This document shows, in pieces, positions 1-13,266 of a stretch of DNA of 64,000 bases; within the stretch, counting starts at the first letter, position 1, and every line of letters begins with the position of its first letter. This DNA is from Dipteris shenzhenensis (lineage: Eukaryota > Polypodiophyta > Polypodiopsida > Gleicheniales): assembly GCA_047967505.1 (NCBI GenBank), contig CM106539.1; one strand, 5' to 3'. The translations under genes and the position numbers were made by a program. Below the pieces are notes generated by a model that made no database searches, was not told where the DNA came from, and was given only the letters and a program-made list of their open reading frames with translations.

Positions 1-2259
1 AATGGGTTGCTGCTATGTCAGTGTTACCCAACATGAAGAAGCTTTCGTTGCTGCTCACCCGTGAGCTGGTTGCATGCAGTAGGTGGTGTTTATCCCTAGC
101 TTTTTGCTGTTGTGAACCTCTGTGTGGCACTACAGTTTGTGACCATTGACCACGAGGCTTTAACTTGCCTTAGTCCGAGTGCTTCATAGCTGTTCTACTG
201 CATGCTATGTTACTCTCCAAGCTTACATGTGCTTTACCAAGTCTTTGGTAGGCTAGTTGCCCTTGCTAGTGTAGCCTTTGCTGGTTCCGACTTTTGGCTT
301 TGTCAGGCCATTTGCCTCCATCTAAGACAGACTCCTTGCAACTACTTGTTGGGTTACTATGTTCTTTTCTAGAGCCTTCAGGCTGATAATGGCCTCTGTA
401 GGACTGGCCCAAGCCCTCTTACGCTCAGTATTGCTTGTTGGGTACGCCGCGCTACTTGCTAGCCGCCTCGCCTCACCTCGCCTAATGAAGCATGTATAAA
501 ACTAACACTAAGTCTTTGTGAAGATCTGCCACCTGCACGCTCCAAAATAACAAGGGAGATGCAATTTTTCACCCCTTCTAAAGCTCACTCCCCAAACATC
601 AACCTCCAAGGTTAGTCTTTATCTTACAAACACAATCCTCAGGAGATCTCTAGAACTGAGTGAAAGGGAGTTAGCAGCTGCTACATGAGGAGAATGTAGA
701 CGCAGCATGTTGATATAAAATATATCAACATTGAACACGATACAATACCTATTCACCCTAAACAAGGTTGCCCTAAGCAAATAAGGATTGCTCACACTTA
801 CAGTTAGATACCATGCGGATTTCCTATATCCTAACTCACTCACCATATACAAACATATGCCTTTCTTTGCGGACCATACGTACATTGGCTTAAATGCGCC
901 CCCCCAAAAAAAACACACACACACACTCTCCCACAAAAAAGAGGGGAAAAGATAACCAAGGTACAAACCATGTCAGGGTTAAGTACAAAATGGATAAAGA
1001 TCAAATCTTTTTTATTTATACGGGAACCAATGGAAACCATGAAAGCACCATTAAAATTTACTCTCCCTCTTTTGTCACAGTCGATCTTCATCACAATATT
1101 CTTTGTTAGTTTCTTACGAGTAACACAGTTCCTAGAAAGAGAGAGAACTATGATAGCAACAGAGTCTCTTAATGTTAATGGCCTAGCTCTATTATGAGAA
1201 GATAACAATGTACTTAAGATATACAATACCCAAATAAACAAACCTTGACAAAGAGAGCTGCAAAGGCACTTACATTTTGAGCTACCAAAAAGGAATTTTA
1301 CTGAATCAAAGAGTCTTCTATTAAAAGGACCAGATAATTGTCTCAGCAATTTATATGCATATGCGCATACACCCACCCACCAGCACATCCACACACATGC
1401 CCATTACATGCACAAACCTGCGCACGGACACCCACCACCCACATGTGCCCATGCCTGCACACATGCTTGCACTCAAGACGTGGGTATCTGACCAACCTGT
1501 AAACTCAGGGGGAGGCGATTGTGGGTCACATGTTTAGCTTTGGAAGGAGCTTACGCAATAGGTTTCTACCTGTAACCCAAATAGATTTCTACCTGTTCTT
1601 TTTCAAGTATCCACTGAAAGAAGAAGTGTCGTCGAATTTGACATGATGGTAGGGCAGAGACCTGCTCCTTGTAACCAGGGATTTTCGACTGTCCAAGCTT
1701 CATGCGCAGAAAAGTACAATGCCCCTCCACACAACGTATTTGCTTTGCATGTATTTTAGAACATGTCCCAGATTTCACAGCTAAAGAATCAGTCTGCACG
1801 TCTTGCTTGCCACACCTCCCCGTGTCTAAGGGAGAGATGAATGAACAAGAGTGTGAATAGCAATGTGCAGCTTGCCCTTACCTCTACAGAACTTACAGCG
1901 TGCTCATCAATTCACCCAATATCATGTAAGTGAGATGGGTTCCTGACCCCAAGTCTTAACCTCCTGTGTGACAATCTAGAGATTATGAGTGCAAAGCGTA
2001 CTGCTTCTCCAGGATACTTCATAATAGAGAAGCTACTTTCATCGCACCTTCCCATAAAAGCGTACATCCAGTACTCAACCATTCAAGAATATGAGGCAGC
2101 ACCTGTCTAAACAGCATGTGTACATGAGAAGATCTTTTTAATGTGGGAACTTCAGAATCTGCACCGTTAAATATTACATCGATGCCCTTCAAGTATCATA
2201 TTTAGATTTACTTCCGAACCTCCTCCATTCCTTCACCCTTTCCAGTCCGTAGAAGAATT
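1..2259. other. Flank downstream of SPA, no gene recognised
   Basis: I see no conserved protein, RNA gene or complete transposon here. There are short CA-rich tracts near 905-935 and 1360-1460. The open frames (for example 840-1394 on the minus strand) have low-complexity or cysteine-rich composition and no family motif, so they are left out. Confidence 0.5.
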
Positions 2260-2263
2260 ACTG

Positions 2264-2881
2264 TTTATTTTTGCTGCTGAACGAGTTTTTATTAACAAAA
2301 ACTGCTACCCTGCTTCCAAAGTAGTGAAATATTGCCAAAGCAGAAATCCAAGAAAGCAAATATCAAAATGGAAGTCTGCAGGTGAACAATTTCTTAAGAG
2401 AATCCAATGAAACCACACCCATTTCCATCGGTACCTCAAACAACAGATGCAGAGTTTGAAAGCTGTCCTGCATTGTCTTAGATCCTCCTGGAAACTGCCT
2501 CTACAAAGTGAATCCCCCTCTGCACTTTCAACAACTTGCTCTGCTACAATTTCTCCAGGCTTCACTACAGGAAGCATTCTCCCCAAAAGAATTCTTTCAT
2601 TTTACAATATACTTGGTGCTATAAAGTCTCTTCAAGTTTTTACAAGAGGCCGCTACATTTTATGGGGGTGGAATAATCTGAAGGTCGGTCTGCTAACTGT
2701 GCAAAGGAAATCGTGAGCTACAGGATCCCCTCAAAAGGATGCGACCAGAAGTCGTCAATCCGTTCAGGTCTATTTTATCCAGAGAGGCAGGGCCCTTATC
2801 AAATGTCTCAAGTGCTGTAACTTTTTCCATCGGCAAGAAATAGTTCTCTCTATGGATGAGCACTCCATCTTTTCACCTTGT
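2264..2881 (-). other. SPA 3' UTR with poly(A) signals
   Basis: This is the stretch just after the SPA stop codon (minus strand). Two AATAAA hexamers on the minus strand, at 2288-2293 and 2264-2269, would end a 3' UTR of about 600 nt. The end point is inferred from these signals alone, and no transcript evidence is available. Confidence 0.45.
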
Positions 2882-3073
2882 CTAGACCATTTCCAACACC
2901 TTGATATTGCCCATGGAATTCGCTGCTACAAGTGTTTGTGACTTTCCTCTCCAACAGACACTAGAAACAAACTGCCCGGTATCATCTTCCGTATCCTGAC
3001 CAGATATTGGATCCACGCAACCAAATTTGTGGGATGCCATTGGCATAGGTAAGGACTTATGATAGGTAAATAC
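2882..3073 (-). CDS. SPA: SPA exon 7: last WD40 blade and stop
   Basis: 192 nt including the TAG stop, residues 1125-1187. It starts [11 protein letters not shown], the SPA/COP1 form of the last blade, includes [11 protein letters not shown] and ends IKVLEMV. The acceptor is TGTCAG. The C-terminus is where the family normally ends, so the gene is complete at its 3' end. Confidence 0.92.
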   Translation of the reverse strand, partial: VFTYHKSLPMPMASHKFGCVDPISGQDTEDDTGQFVSSVCWRGKSQTLVAANSMGNIKVLEMV

Positions 3074-6000
3074 CTGACACATCAGTTAGACATGAGAACC
3101 TTACCTCATGGTTGACTCCCAATTTTCCTAACATTGATGACAAAGAATAGCGACCTTTCACAAAGGATCAGGATGCAAGCTTACCGAATTTGTCTCTGAT
3201 CCACAAGCTATGTATCCATCCATAACAGACAGTCCAACGAAGTTCTGCAAAATACCAACTCTCACTTATACACCATGTTGGTATAAAAAGAATTGCAATA
3301 CAAGAGAACATAAAATTTACCTCTTTACAAATTTAACAAAATTTCAAATAGGAATGATTAGGGGAAGCAAAAGAAAAGGATCTTGCATTCCCTCGTGAAT
3401 GCATTCTTGCTTCTGATTACCCTCTCTGTTCCCTTTTTGTTTAAAAAATACTTCTTTACAAACCTAACAAGATTACAAATAGGAACAAGTAGGGGACAAA
3501 AGAACAGGATCTGGCATTCCCTTGTACAAGCATTGTTGCTTCCAATTAATCCTCTCTATTTCCTTTATCCTTCTCAGGTAAGAAGGAAGGAAGTATGCAA
3601 AGGGGAAAGAGAGGGAAGATGACATTGAAAAAAGGAGTTTCATTTGACTAAGAAAAATGCAAAGATCACGATGCAAAAGAAGCTTACCTTTTCATTGGTA
3701 TGACCAGTGTATGTTAGGATACAAGTCTTGCAAACCCCTCCAGATGAACTTGTCCTTGAGAGATCCCAAAGCTTTAATGTATTATCTGTGGATGCTGACA
3801 CGAGTGTACTAGCATCTAGAAACTTCACATAGCTTACTGCTTTGCTATGATTTGCCAGAATACACCATGGCAGTCTGGTGTTCCGTAAATCATAGCAATA
3901 GATGTTGTAGTCAGCCGAACCAAATGCTATCAGATGAGCAGAATCTTTAGGAAACTGTATGCAGCAGACATTCGCATTTGTCTTGATTGTCCCAATGCTC
4001 CCTTCCTTTAGACCAAACAGGATAATATATTAGCAGTTCCAATACAACATATTGAAAGCAATGCTTCCATTCTTTTGAGTATCATAGCTCAATTCCAAAT
4101 GCAGCACACTGGTGCTTACTTTGCTTGTCCTGGCACTACCATAAACATAGTTTGACTTCTATATAGTACGCAAACAACAATGCCAATATTTCTTTGAATA
4201 TTGCAAAACCAATGGTACCTGATTTATATTCCAGAGCTTAACAGAGCCATCATCACTACCGCTTGCTAGCTTCGTGGGATCAGCTTGAGAGAAATCCACT
4301 GACCATGCACGCTTCTCATGTTCTGCATATCGCATCAAAGCCTGGCCGGTACTAGCATCCCAGAGCTGAAAGACATTGATTCAATTTGTAAGATAAATTA
4401 AATAGAAGTTCATGTTGCCTTGCAACATTCAACATACGCCCTATGAATTGTTATTTGGCAATGGTACTAATCATTGTCGTGTACAGCTACAGTTTCCTAT
4501 ATTTTCCTTTCCTAAATTTTTTTGGAAATCAGAGACTTTTCTGTTGAGTCAAAATCCCTTTTCTCCCATTTCAAAACTTCTTAAGACTAGGTTGATAGAA
4601 TGAACAGCACCAGTTTTCATAGCCGTGTACACTAGCTACAGGTATCTATGTTTTACTTCTCTGCATTTTTCGAAATCATGGGGCAATTCGCAAGAGCAAA
4701 ATTAAAACTAGAAGTTCATGTTGCCTTGGAAAATGCACCCCCACATATGTATTATGCCATATGATTTGTCATTAGGATATAGAATTCAAAATGATGGAAT
4801 GGATTCCATGTAGAGAGGCTTGATTCTTGCTAGCCACTTGAACAAAGTTCTCAAGGATTCTTAGATCTAAGAAGGTGCTTGGATGATTAGACATTGCAAT
4901 GGCTTGCAAATACAAAAGAGGGCAGGCAAGCATGGAAACTCCATTAACCTTCACAAGAGACAATGGAGTTTCCATGCTTGCCTGCCCTCTTTTGTATTTG
5001 CAAGCCATTACGAGGCAATATGATACAATTTATGCATAAATTTTTATATTATACATAATATAATTATGAATAGAGTCCAAATCATACATAATACAATTAT
5101 CTATACTTGAAGCATCACGCATGCTTCTATGATTCTAAATTCCTATGATGATTGATCTATCTCGTATCGTCTATTATCCATGAATGATGCTTCAACAATC
5201 AACATGTGTCATGAACTAAGTTCTAAGTTCCAAGTTCCAAGTTCTAACAAGTTTGAAGTTATTACAATCCTAAGTTTGAGAGGGAGGATAGAAGGGAGGA
5301 TGGAGAGGTGAGAAAGGATGGAGAGGTAGAAGGAGGATGGGGAGGTGAAAGAGGATGGAGAGGTAGAAGGAGTCGGAGGAGGAGGATGGAGAGGTAAGAG
5401 AGGAGAGGTAGTGGAGGGATGATGACACGTCCCCATTACTCCCGAAACCTCTAATCTGCAAGCAAACACAAGAACACACCAACGTGAGGAAATTGAGCAG
5501 GCTGCTCACCACCCAACCATGACATCTTCGAGATGTGATCCCGAATCAGGAGATGTCCCCTCCGAGCCTCGAGCTGAGCTACTGGCACGAACTCCCAACC
5601 AGATCCTAACCAGCCTGGTGTTCCATACCACCAGGTGGCGCTGTGAAGCCTCGGATCTGCGGCTGGGTCTTGGGCTACGCTATGATGCAGGCGCACGTCC
5701 GCGACTCAAGACCTAGCACCTGGGAACGAGACTTGCTCCCCTCGGCTCCCTAAGAACTGAATCTCTGGGCTCCTCATATAGACTCGGGCCCCAAGTGTCA
5801 AATATAGCGAAGACCTCTAACTGGTTCGTACCATTGCCACTCAACCCGAGAATCAAACCTGCCTAGCTCTCTAAGCCTCCCCAAGCTACCTGAGGTAGTC
5901 GTGTGTACCCAATACACGTCGGATACCAATCCGTGCACATGACATACTTCCCCTCCTCTAAGAACTCACTTCTGAGTTCGCTAAAAAGCCCGGGAATGTC

Positions 6001-9000
6001 CTCTGGAGGTTTTGTAATGTCTCCCATGTTGCATCCTCCTCAACACGATGATCTTGTATTCCGTGATAGTTCTATTACGAATCTGTCTTTCACAAAATTC
6101 AAGAATACACTCAGGTTCGTGTGGAATAAAAGTCAAATCTGTAACTTCTATTATTTCTTGAGGAGAAACAAGTTGATCATCCGCACCCAATACTTCTTTC
6201 AGTCTACTGACGTGAAATACTAGATGTACTTTAACATCAAGAGGCAATTCTAGTCTATATGCAACTGGTCCAATTCTTTTAATAACCTTGAACGGACCAC
6301 AGTATCTGGGGGAGAACTTCGGAACCAAACCAGTACTTAGGCTCTTGGATTCCTTAAGAATTCGCAAATATACCATCATTCCTTCAGAGAACTCTCCAGG
6401 TGAACGATGTCTATTAGCATAAAATCTGTCCCGATCTTGGGCACTTCTAATAGACTCCTTGGCAAACTGCAACATTTCCTGCATGTCTAGCAAGAAGGTC
6501 TTTGCAGCATCATTTTGGATTCCCTTTAACCCAACCATAATTGGTGACTTAGGTTGAAACCCGTACATAAGCATAAAAGGACTGTAATCAGTACTCGAAT
6601 GCTTTGTACTGTTAAAAGTAAATTCTATCATAGGTAGATAATCTTCCCATGAAGACTGTCTCTTAGAAACATATGCCCGAAGCATATCTTCAACCAATTG
6701 GTTGACCTTCTCTGTACTGCCATCGGATTGTGCATGATCTGAGGAACTCATACTTAGAGTAGTTTCTAGCTTCTCAAAAACAAGTGTCCAAAAGTTACTT
6801 GTAAACTTTGAGTCCTTGTCGCTGACTATGTCAGAGGGCACACCATACAGCTTAAACAAGTGGTCCACAAACTCGTGAACCGGCTGAACAACTGAAATAG
6901 TTGTTCTAGTAGGTAAGAATCGAGCCATTTTTGTCAGACGGTCGACTATGACCCAAATGGAGTCATGACCCTTGCGCGTTCGAGGCAAACCAATAATAAA
7001 ATCCATCGAAATACTTTCCCATTTATTACCTGGAATTTGTAATGGCTGTAATAAACCCGCACTTCTAAGGCGTTCTGCCTTAGTAACTTGACAAATCCGA
7101 CAACCTACCACATAGTTTTCAATAAATGCACGCATCTTAGGCCAATAAAAGGTATGCTTCACAAGAGATAGAGTCCCATGTATACCTGGATGTCCAGCAC
7201 TAGGAGCATCATGACACTCCCAGAGAATCTTGGATCGAAGTTCCAGAACATCTAGTACACAAATCTTTCCATTCCGGAACAGCAAGCTGTTCCTAATCAT
7301 CCACTGACCTCCCGCCACCTGTACCGTAGGTGGCATAATCCCTGAGTCCTGGTCAACCATGGAGCTCCCATCCTGGACTTTCTGCCAATAAGAACTGAAA
7401 TGACTATCAGTTGCGCAAAGCCCTCTCAAGGATTGAAATAGGTCTGAGGATATTTCCGTAAATGACATAGCATTTGCAAAATTGACTCGACTTAAGGCAT
7501 CCCCCACACTATTCAGCAAACCCTTTCGATAACGTATTTCAAAATAAAAAATCTTGCATTAATTCTGCCCATCTAGCCTTGCGTCTCCTCAATTCAGAGC
7601 CATCACACACATACTTGATTGACTGATGATCAGTCAATACAAGAAACTTCGAACCATACAAGTAGTGTCTCCAAACCTTCAGAGCATACACGATTGCATA
7701 GAGTTCTTTTCCTAGTGTGAGCCAACGATATTGGGTGTCATCAAGCTTCTTACTCTCAAAAGCTACAAGTCTGCCCTCTTGGAATAAAGCTGCCCCAATC
7801 GCAAAATCACTCGCATCAGCCTCTAAAACATAATGCCGGGTAGGATCGGGTAATACAAGAATGGGTGCTTCCTTGATAGTTAACTTCAAGGTTTCAAAAG
7901 CCTTATTCAATGCATCATTCCAAAAGATCGGTTGGGTAGACCTATGTCCACGACCTTTCAATATGTTTGTCAGGGGTGCCATGATGTGTGAATAATCACG
8001 CACAGACTTCCGTAGAAATACCGTAAATCCTAGGAAAGAACGAAGTTGTTTCACAGTCTGAGGGATAGGCCATTCTAAAACCTTCTGGATACGATCCAGA
8101 TCAATGCTAATACCTTCAAAAGAAATCTTGTGTCCCAAGTAAATGATCTCCTTCATAAAGAAGTCACATTTAGTCATCTTGGCATAGAGCTTATGATGTC
8201 TTAGAATAACTAAGACAATCCGAAAATGTCCTATGTGATTCTCTAGCGTTCGGCTATATACCAAGATGTCATCTAGGAATACTACAACGAATTTGCCCAA
8301 AAAATCTCGGAACAAATCGTTCATCATTTGCTGGAAGGTGGCAGGAGCATTGGTCAAACCAAAAGGTAATACAAGAAACTCGTAGTGGCCATACCTAGTT
8401 CGGAATGCGGTTCTATCTACATGTTTAGCATAGATACGGGTTTGGTGATAATCTGTACGCAAATCAATCTTAGTGAAATACTTTGCTCCGGCCAATCGGT
8501 CTATCAAATCATCGAAACAAGATAGAGGGTATCGATTCTTAATTGTCACTTTATTCAATTGTTTATAGTCAATACACATTCTCCATGAAGTATCTTTCTT
8601 CTTTCTTAAGAGAACAGGTGCTCCCCAAGGTGATTTACTTGGGCGAATATAGCCCATATTCAAATAATCATGTAGCTGTGAAGCTAACTCATCCTCCTCA
8701 AGCTGGCTCATCCTATAAGGTGGAACACTAATAGGTTGAGCCCCAAGTACTAAATCTATGCGATGGTCTACTGCCCGTTCTGGAGGTAAACCTTCCGACA
8801 GTTGAGCAGGGAATATATCCATGAAATCATCTAACAACGTTCTCAATTCACGGTGTTCAAACACACTTAAATCATTCTTGTTATTAACAGAGACAACAAT
8901 TGAAGAAAGCGGAATCAAAACACCCTGATACACATCATAATGAGAAGTGTTTAATATATTCCAAAGTTGCATCGCAGATACAATAGGTCCCTAAGAAGAG

Positions 9001-12000
9001 GGAATATTATCACACTGAATACAAAATTGGGTGTCCTTATCCAAAAAAGAAAGAGTATGTTCCCTCCATCCAATCCGAATATCGTGGGTTTTAAACCACT
9101 CTATTCCGATTAACAAGTCCACATGCTCCAAGTGCATGACATAGCACGTAAGAGCCGCTGTGTAGTCTTGAATCTGGATAGAAAGCACTTCAAGTTTGCG
9201 ATCCCAAAACTGCTTCCCAGCTAGAAGCTGCACCTCATAGGTGTGATCGCTAGGTATCATGGACAGCCCCATCTTCTGCACAAGTTTGTAATTGACAAAG
9301 TTGTGAGAGCTGCCCGGGTCAAAGAGAATGTGAACTCTTTGGTCCCTAACTTCTCCATAAACTCGGAAAAGATCATGGGAACCAAATAACGAAGTATTAA
9401 AAGTGCAATTACAAGAAAGTGGGCAGGTAATGACATTTACAGAAATACCTGTCATCGAAACTTGATTAGCTCCTTTAACTTTGGTACCCAGACCCGCATG
9501 AAGCTTTGGTCCCGGAGCTTGCTTCTGGTTCTTGCGCTTAGGACAATCATTCTTAGTGTGGCCCCGCTCCTCGCAAAAGAAGCAACGTCCTTCCTTCTTT
9601 AGCTTCAAGGTACGAAGGAAACGGACACGGCCATTCTTCGCCTGAGTCAAATATTTCTTGGAGGCGTCTATACACTTCGACTCCCCGGTACCAATGGTAG
9701 ACCCATAGAACTTCCTCTTGTTCTTCCCACCCGTGTTAGCAACTGTGGTTCCCTTTGTGCTGGCCATGGTATCATCATAAATGCGCGCATAATTCATGGC
9801 CTCTTGCAACGTGGTACACTTGTTGTTCTTGATCTGTAACTTGTACGAGTCAAGCAAACCATCCACAAAGAAACCTAACAAGGTCACTGGATCCATCTTT
9901 GTAGCTTTGGTCTGTAAATCCTGAAACCTCTAAAGATAAACCTCAAAAGTCAAATTCAACTTGGACATATCGAGGACTTTGAGCTTGCCTACGATATCGT
10001 AATCTTCCTCCTCCTCCTGAAACTCTTTCCTGAAGACCCATGTTGCAGGCTTGGGTTGGAGTTCCTTCCACCACAATAAAGCCTTTCCTGACATAAACCC
10101 GGTTGCAAGTTGTATTTTCTTGTCATCTGGGTAAGCGTGAAACTGGAAGTGTACTTGCCACTTGTGCAACCAAGTGTCAACAACCTCCTTGGTACGAGAC
10201 TTCTGGTCTCCGAATAAAGGATCTGGAGTGATGTTCGGACCTAACACTGAAGCCATGGCATCCACATGCGTGAGCGCCTGAACAGTGCTAGTCAAAAGTG
10301 TGAGTGTAGTCTGAATCCCTTGGAGTTGCTGTGTCGACCCCATTTGATTCGTGTTAACCTGCTCAAACTTTCCATCAAGAGCAGTGGTGAATTCACTGAA
10401 GGCTTTCTTCGTAATTAGATCATCGTAGAGACCCTGGTCATCTTCTCCATGGTAGTTCATATCTTGATCACCCATAGCAAGCTCGGGGTCTACTGAATCT
10501 GCCATAAAGGATGTGGAGTGAAGGATATCTAAAGGCCAAAGGGAAGGGAGAGAGAATTGTGAGGAAAGGAGTGGGGAGCACAGAAAACGGAATCCCAAAG
10601 CAGGTTGCAAACAACAAGCCTGGAGATTTGGTTAGGGGGGAGAGCGTTGAAGTAGAGGAGCAGCAAGATGGCGAACTGGAAGGCTATGAGAGAAGGGCTG
10701 TTCCAAACTCAGAATTGCAATATAGCAGCCTGAGCTAACGGGTGATACTCGGTGATGGCGGGTGGATGGTTAGCTATGCGCACTCATGGACTGCGAACTA
10801 GAGCATGCGAGATGGCCGCCTGACAAAGAGCGCCATGTTCCAGGCTTATAGTAGCACACACGCCAAAAAAACAGACCCCTACTTTTGGTAAGGCTTTTGC
10901 TTTTTTAAGCTTTCAAAGCCCAATTTGACGTAGATTTCCGAGCCTGCTTCGCGTCCAAGCCAGTGGAGAAAAAAAATCGTCCAAAATTCTTGGAACAGAA
11001 GTTCCTACCTCGGGAGTTGGCTCTGATACCAACTGACACGTCCCCAGTACTCCCGAAACCTCTGATCTGCAAGCAAACACAAGAACACACCAACGTGAGG
11101 AAACTGAGCAGGCTGCTCACCACCCAACCATGACATCTACAAGATGTGATCCCGAATAAGGAGATGTCCCCTCCGAGCCACGAGCTGAGCTACTGGCACG
11201 AACTCCCAACCAAATCCTAACCAGCCTGGTGTCCCATACCACCAGGTGGCGCTGTGAAGCCTAGGATCTGCGGCTGGGCCTTGGGCTACGCTATGATGCA
11301 GGCGCACGTCCGCGACTCAATCCAAGATCAGACCTAGCACCTGGGAACGAGACTTGCTCCCCTCGGCTCCCTGAGAACTGAACCTCTGGGCCCCTTATAT
11401 AGACTCGGGTCCCAAGCGCCAAAAATAGCAAAGACCTCTAACTGGTTCATACCCTTGTCACTCAACCCAAGAATCAAGCATGCCTAGCTCTAAGCCTCCC
11501 TAGGCTACCTGAGCTAGTCTTGTGTACCCAGTACACGTCGGATACCAATCCATGCACATGACAGATGGAGAGCAAGATGAGGATGGAGAGCAAATGCCAA
11601 CCTACAGGATGGAGAGAATGGAGAGCAAGCTACAGCCTGTAGGGTAGAGAGCAACCTACTGAATGGAGGGATGGAGAGGAGAGCAGGCTGCGGGTGCCAA
11701 GGCCCAAGAATCAAAGATGGAGAGCAACAGCATAGGAGGCAGCGGAAACGATGACATGAGGCGACGAATCGGCGAAAAATGTTTTAATCAAAAGAGGGCA
11801 AAAAACAATTTAATCAAAAGAGAGCCAACCACCCCCAACAAAACAACCCCCCCCCCCCGCCCCCCCCCTTTACGCAAAGCCACCCAACAAACAAACCCAC
11901 AAAAAAAAAGGTATTAGGAAACGGCATTTCTTCAAGTTTCGCCGTTTTCGTTTCTTGGCGGCCGTTTCGTGCAACTATGGTGCCTTAATTATGGCCCTCT

Positions 12001-13221
12001 TGATTAACTGAAGCTAACCTCTTGGAGTAAGCCAAGTCTTCTAGACCGAAGTCAACACTCTCTGACCAAAGTCAACGCTTTGGTTCTTTGGTTAACCGCA
12101 GTTAACCATCTTGGCCGAAGCCAATCTTCCTAGCCGGGGTTAGGCTAACTTAATAGAGGTTAAGTATCTTTGACCGAAGTCAATACTTTGACCAAATAAA
12201 TATAACTCTTTGAACATAATTAAATAAATGAAGAACTCATTAATTATGATTAATAAATGGTCAACTAGTACTTTGACTTTGGAGTATTTACAGCTTGGTG
12301 ACATCGGCTTCATTCCTAGAGAGCACAGCATCATGAGGGACTACGGACTCAGCACTTCACACATGTAGTGCAGATGTTCACCCATGTTGTATGCCATGGC
12401 TTCTCACTTGCTTGGAGCACTACCACCATAGCCCACAAAGGCTCATTGATAGTGGGCTCTAGGGCAGGCAAGATTTCGGGGACAACACTCCATCTTGGAC
12501 CACATCTTCACGGTACGAGCTACTATTAAGGAGGCAAGATCTAGATGCCAGAACGTCTAGGCTTGTTTCGTAGACTTTCAGAAGGCCTTTGATACTGTCC
12601 AATGATCCCGCATGATTAGGAGGCTACAAGAGATGCATATTCTAGACACCATAATCTCAGAAGTGATGAACCCATATGAGTCTGTTAGATGGACGAATTC
12701 GGGCCCCGCGAGGCCTATCTGACTAGGTTGAGAGCACGATCGGAGTGAAACAGGAATACCCCCTTCCGTCGACTCTCTTTGGGCTATACATTGACAAAAT
12801 TACATCCTTTATAGACCGCCTGGGAGGAGAGGGATCACTATTGGCTGACCTGAAGATGCAGATACTACTATATGCAGACGTCATAGTCCTAATATCATCC
12901 TCGGGCAAAGGGGTTGCAAAGACATCTGGAGGCCCTAGAGGTGTTCTATAGAGAGAGGGATCTGATAGTTAACCTTGGGAAGACCAAGGTTATGATCTTC
13001 AACACCTCGCGCACAATGCTTCACCAACATAGCTTTACTTACCGAGGTGAGCTAATGGAGATAGTGCAGTCCTACACATACCTGGGGGCTGTTTTCACAA
13101 GGCCAATTTTCACGATGACTCATGTAGCAAGGGCACGACTCACACGAAGACAGGATGCTTTGGAGAGGCAGTGCTTCCAGACACATTCACTTGGTGTACT
13201 TTGTCCCATATGCCAACGAGG

Positions 13222-13266
<45 letters not shown>

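Larger units (their letters stand above)
5423..11563 (-). mobile_element. Ty3/gypsy chromovirus, nearly complete, mutated
   Basis: A 6.1-kb LTR retrotransposon in SPA intron 3, on the same strand as SPA. It has two LTRs starting TGACACGTCCCC and ending GCACATGACA, an initiator-Met type primer-binding site, a polypurine tract, and gag, protease, RT, RNase H, integrase and a chromodomain remnant in gypsy order. Coding is broken by TAG stops at 9930 and 8991 and by frameshifts near 7530 and within the chromodomain, so this copy cannot make its own proteins. The flanks GATGA and GATGG match at 4 of 5 bases, a likely decayed target-site duplication. Confidence 0.9.

Noticed and set aside
840-1394. 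A 184-codon frame on the minus strand
   Set aside because: No domain, unusual composition and overlap with a CA repeat; chance frame.
11020-11031. tRNA gene fragments at the TGGTATCAGAGC sites (also 23338 and 54149)
   Set aside because: They are short matches next to LTR ends and are primer-binding sites; no cloverleaf sequence surrounds them.
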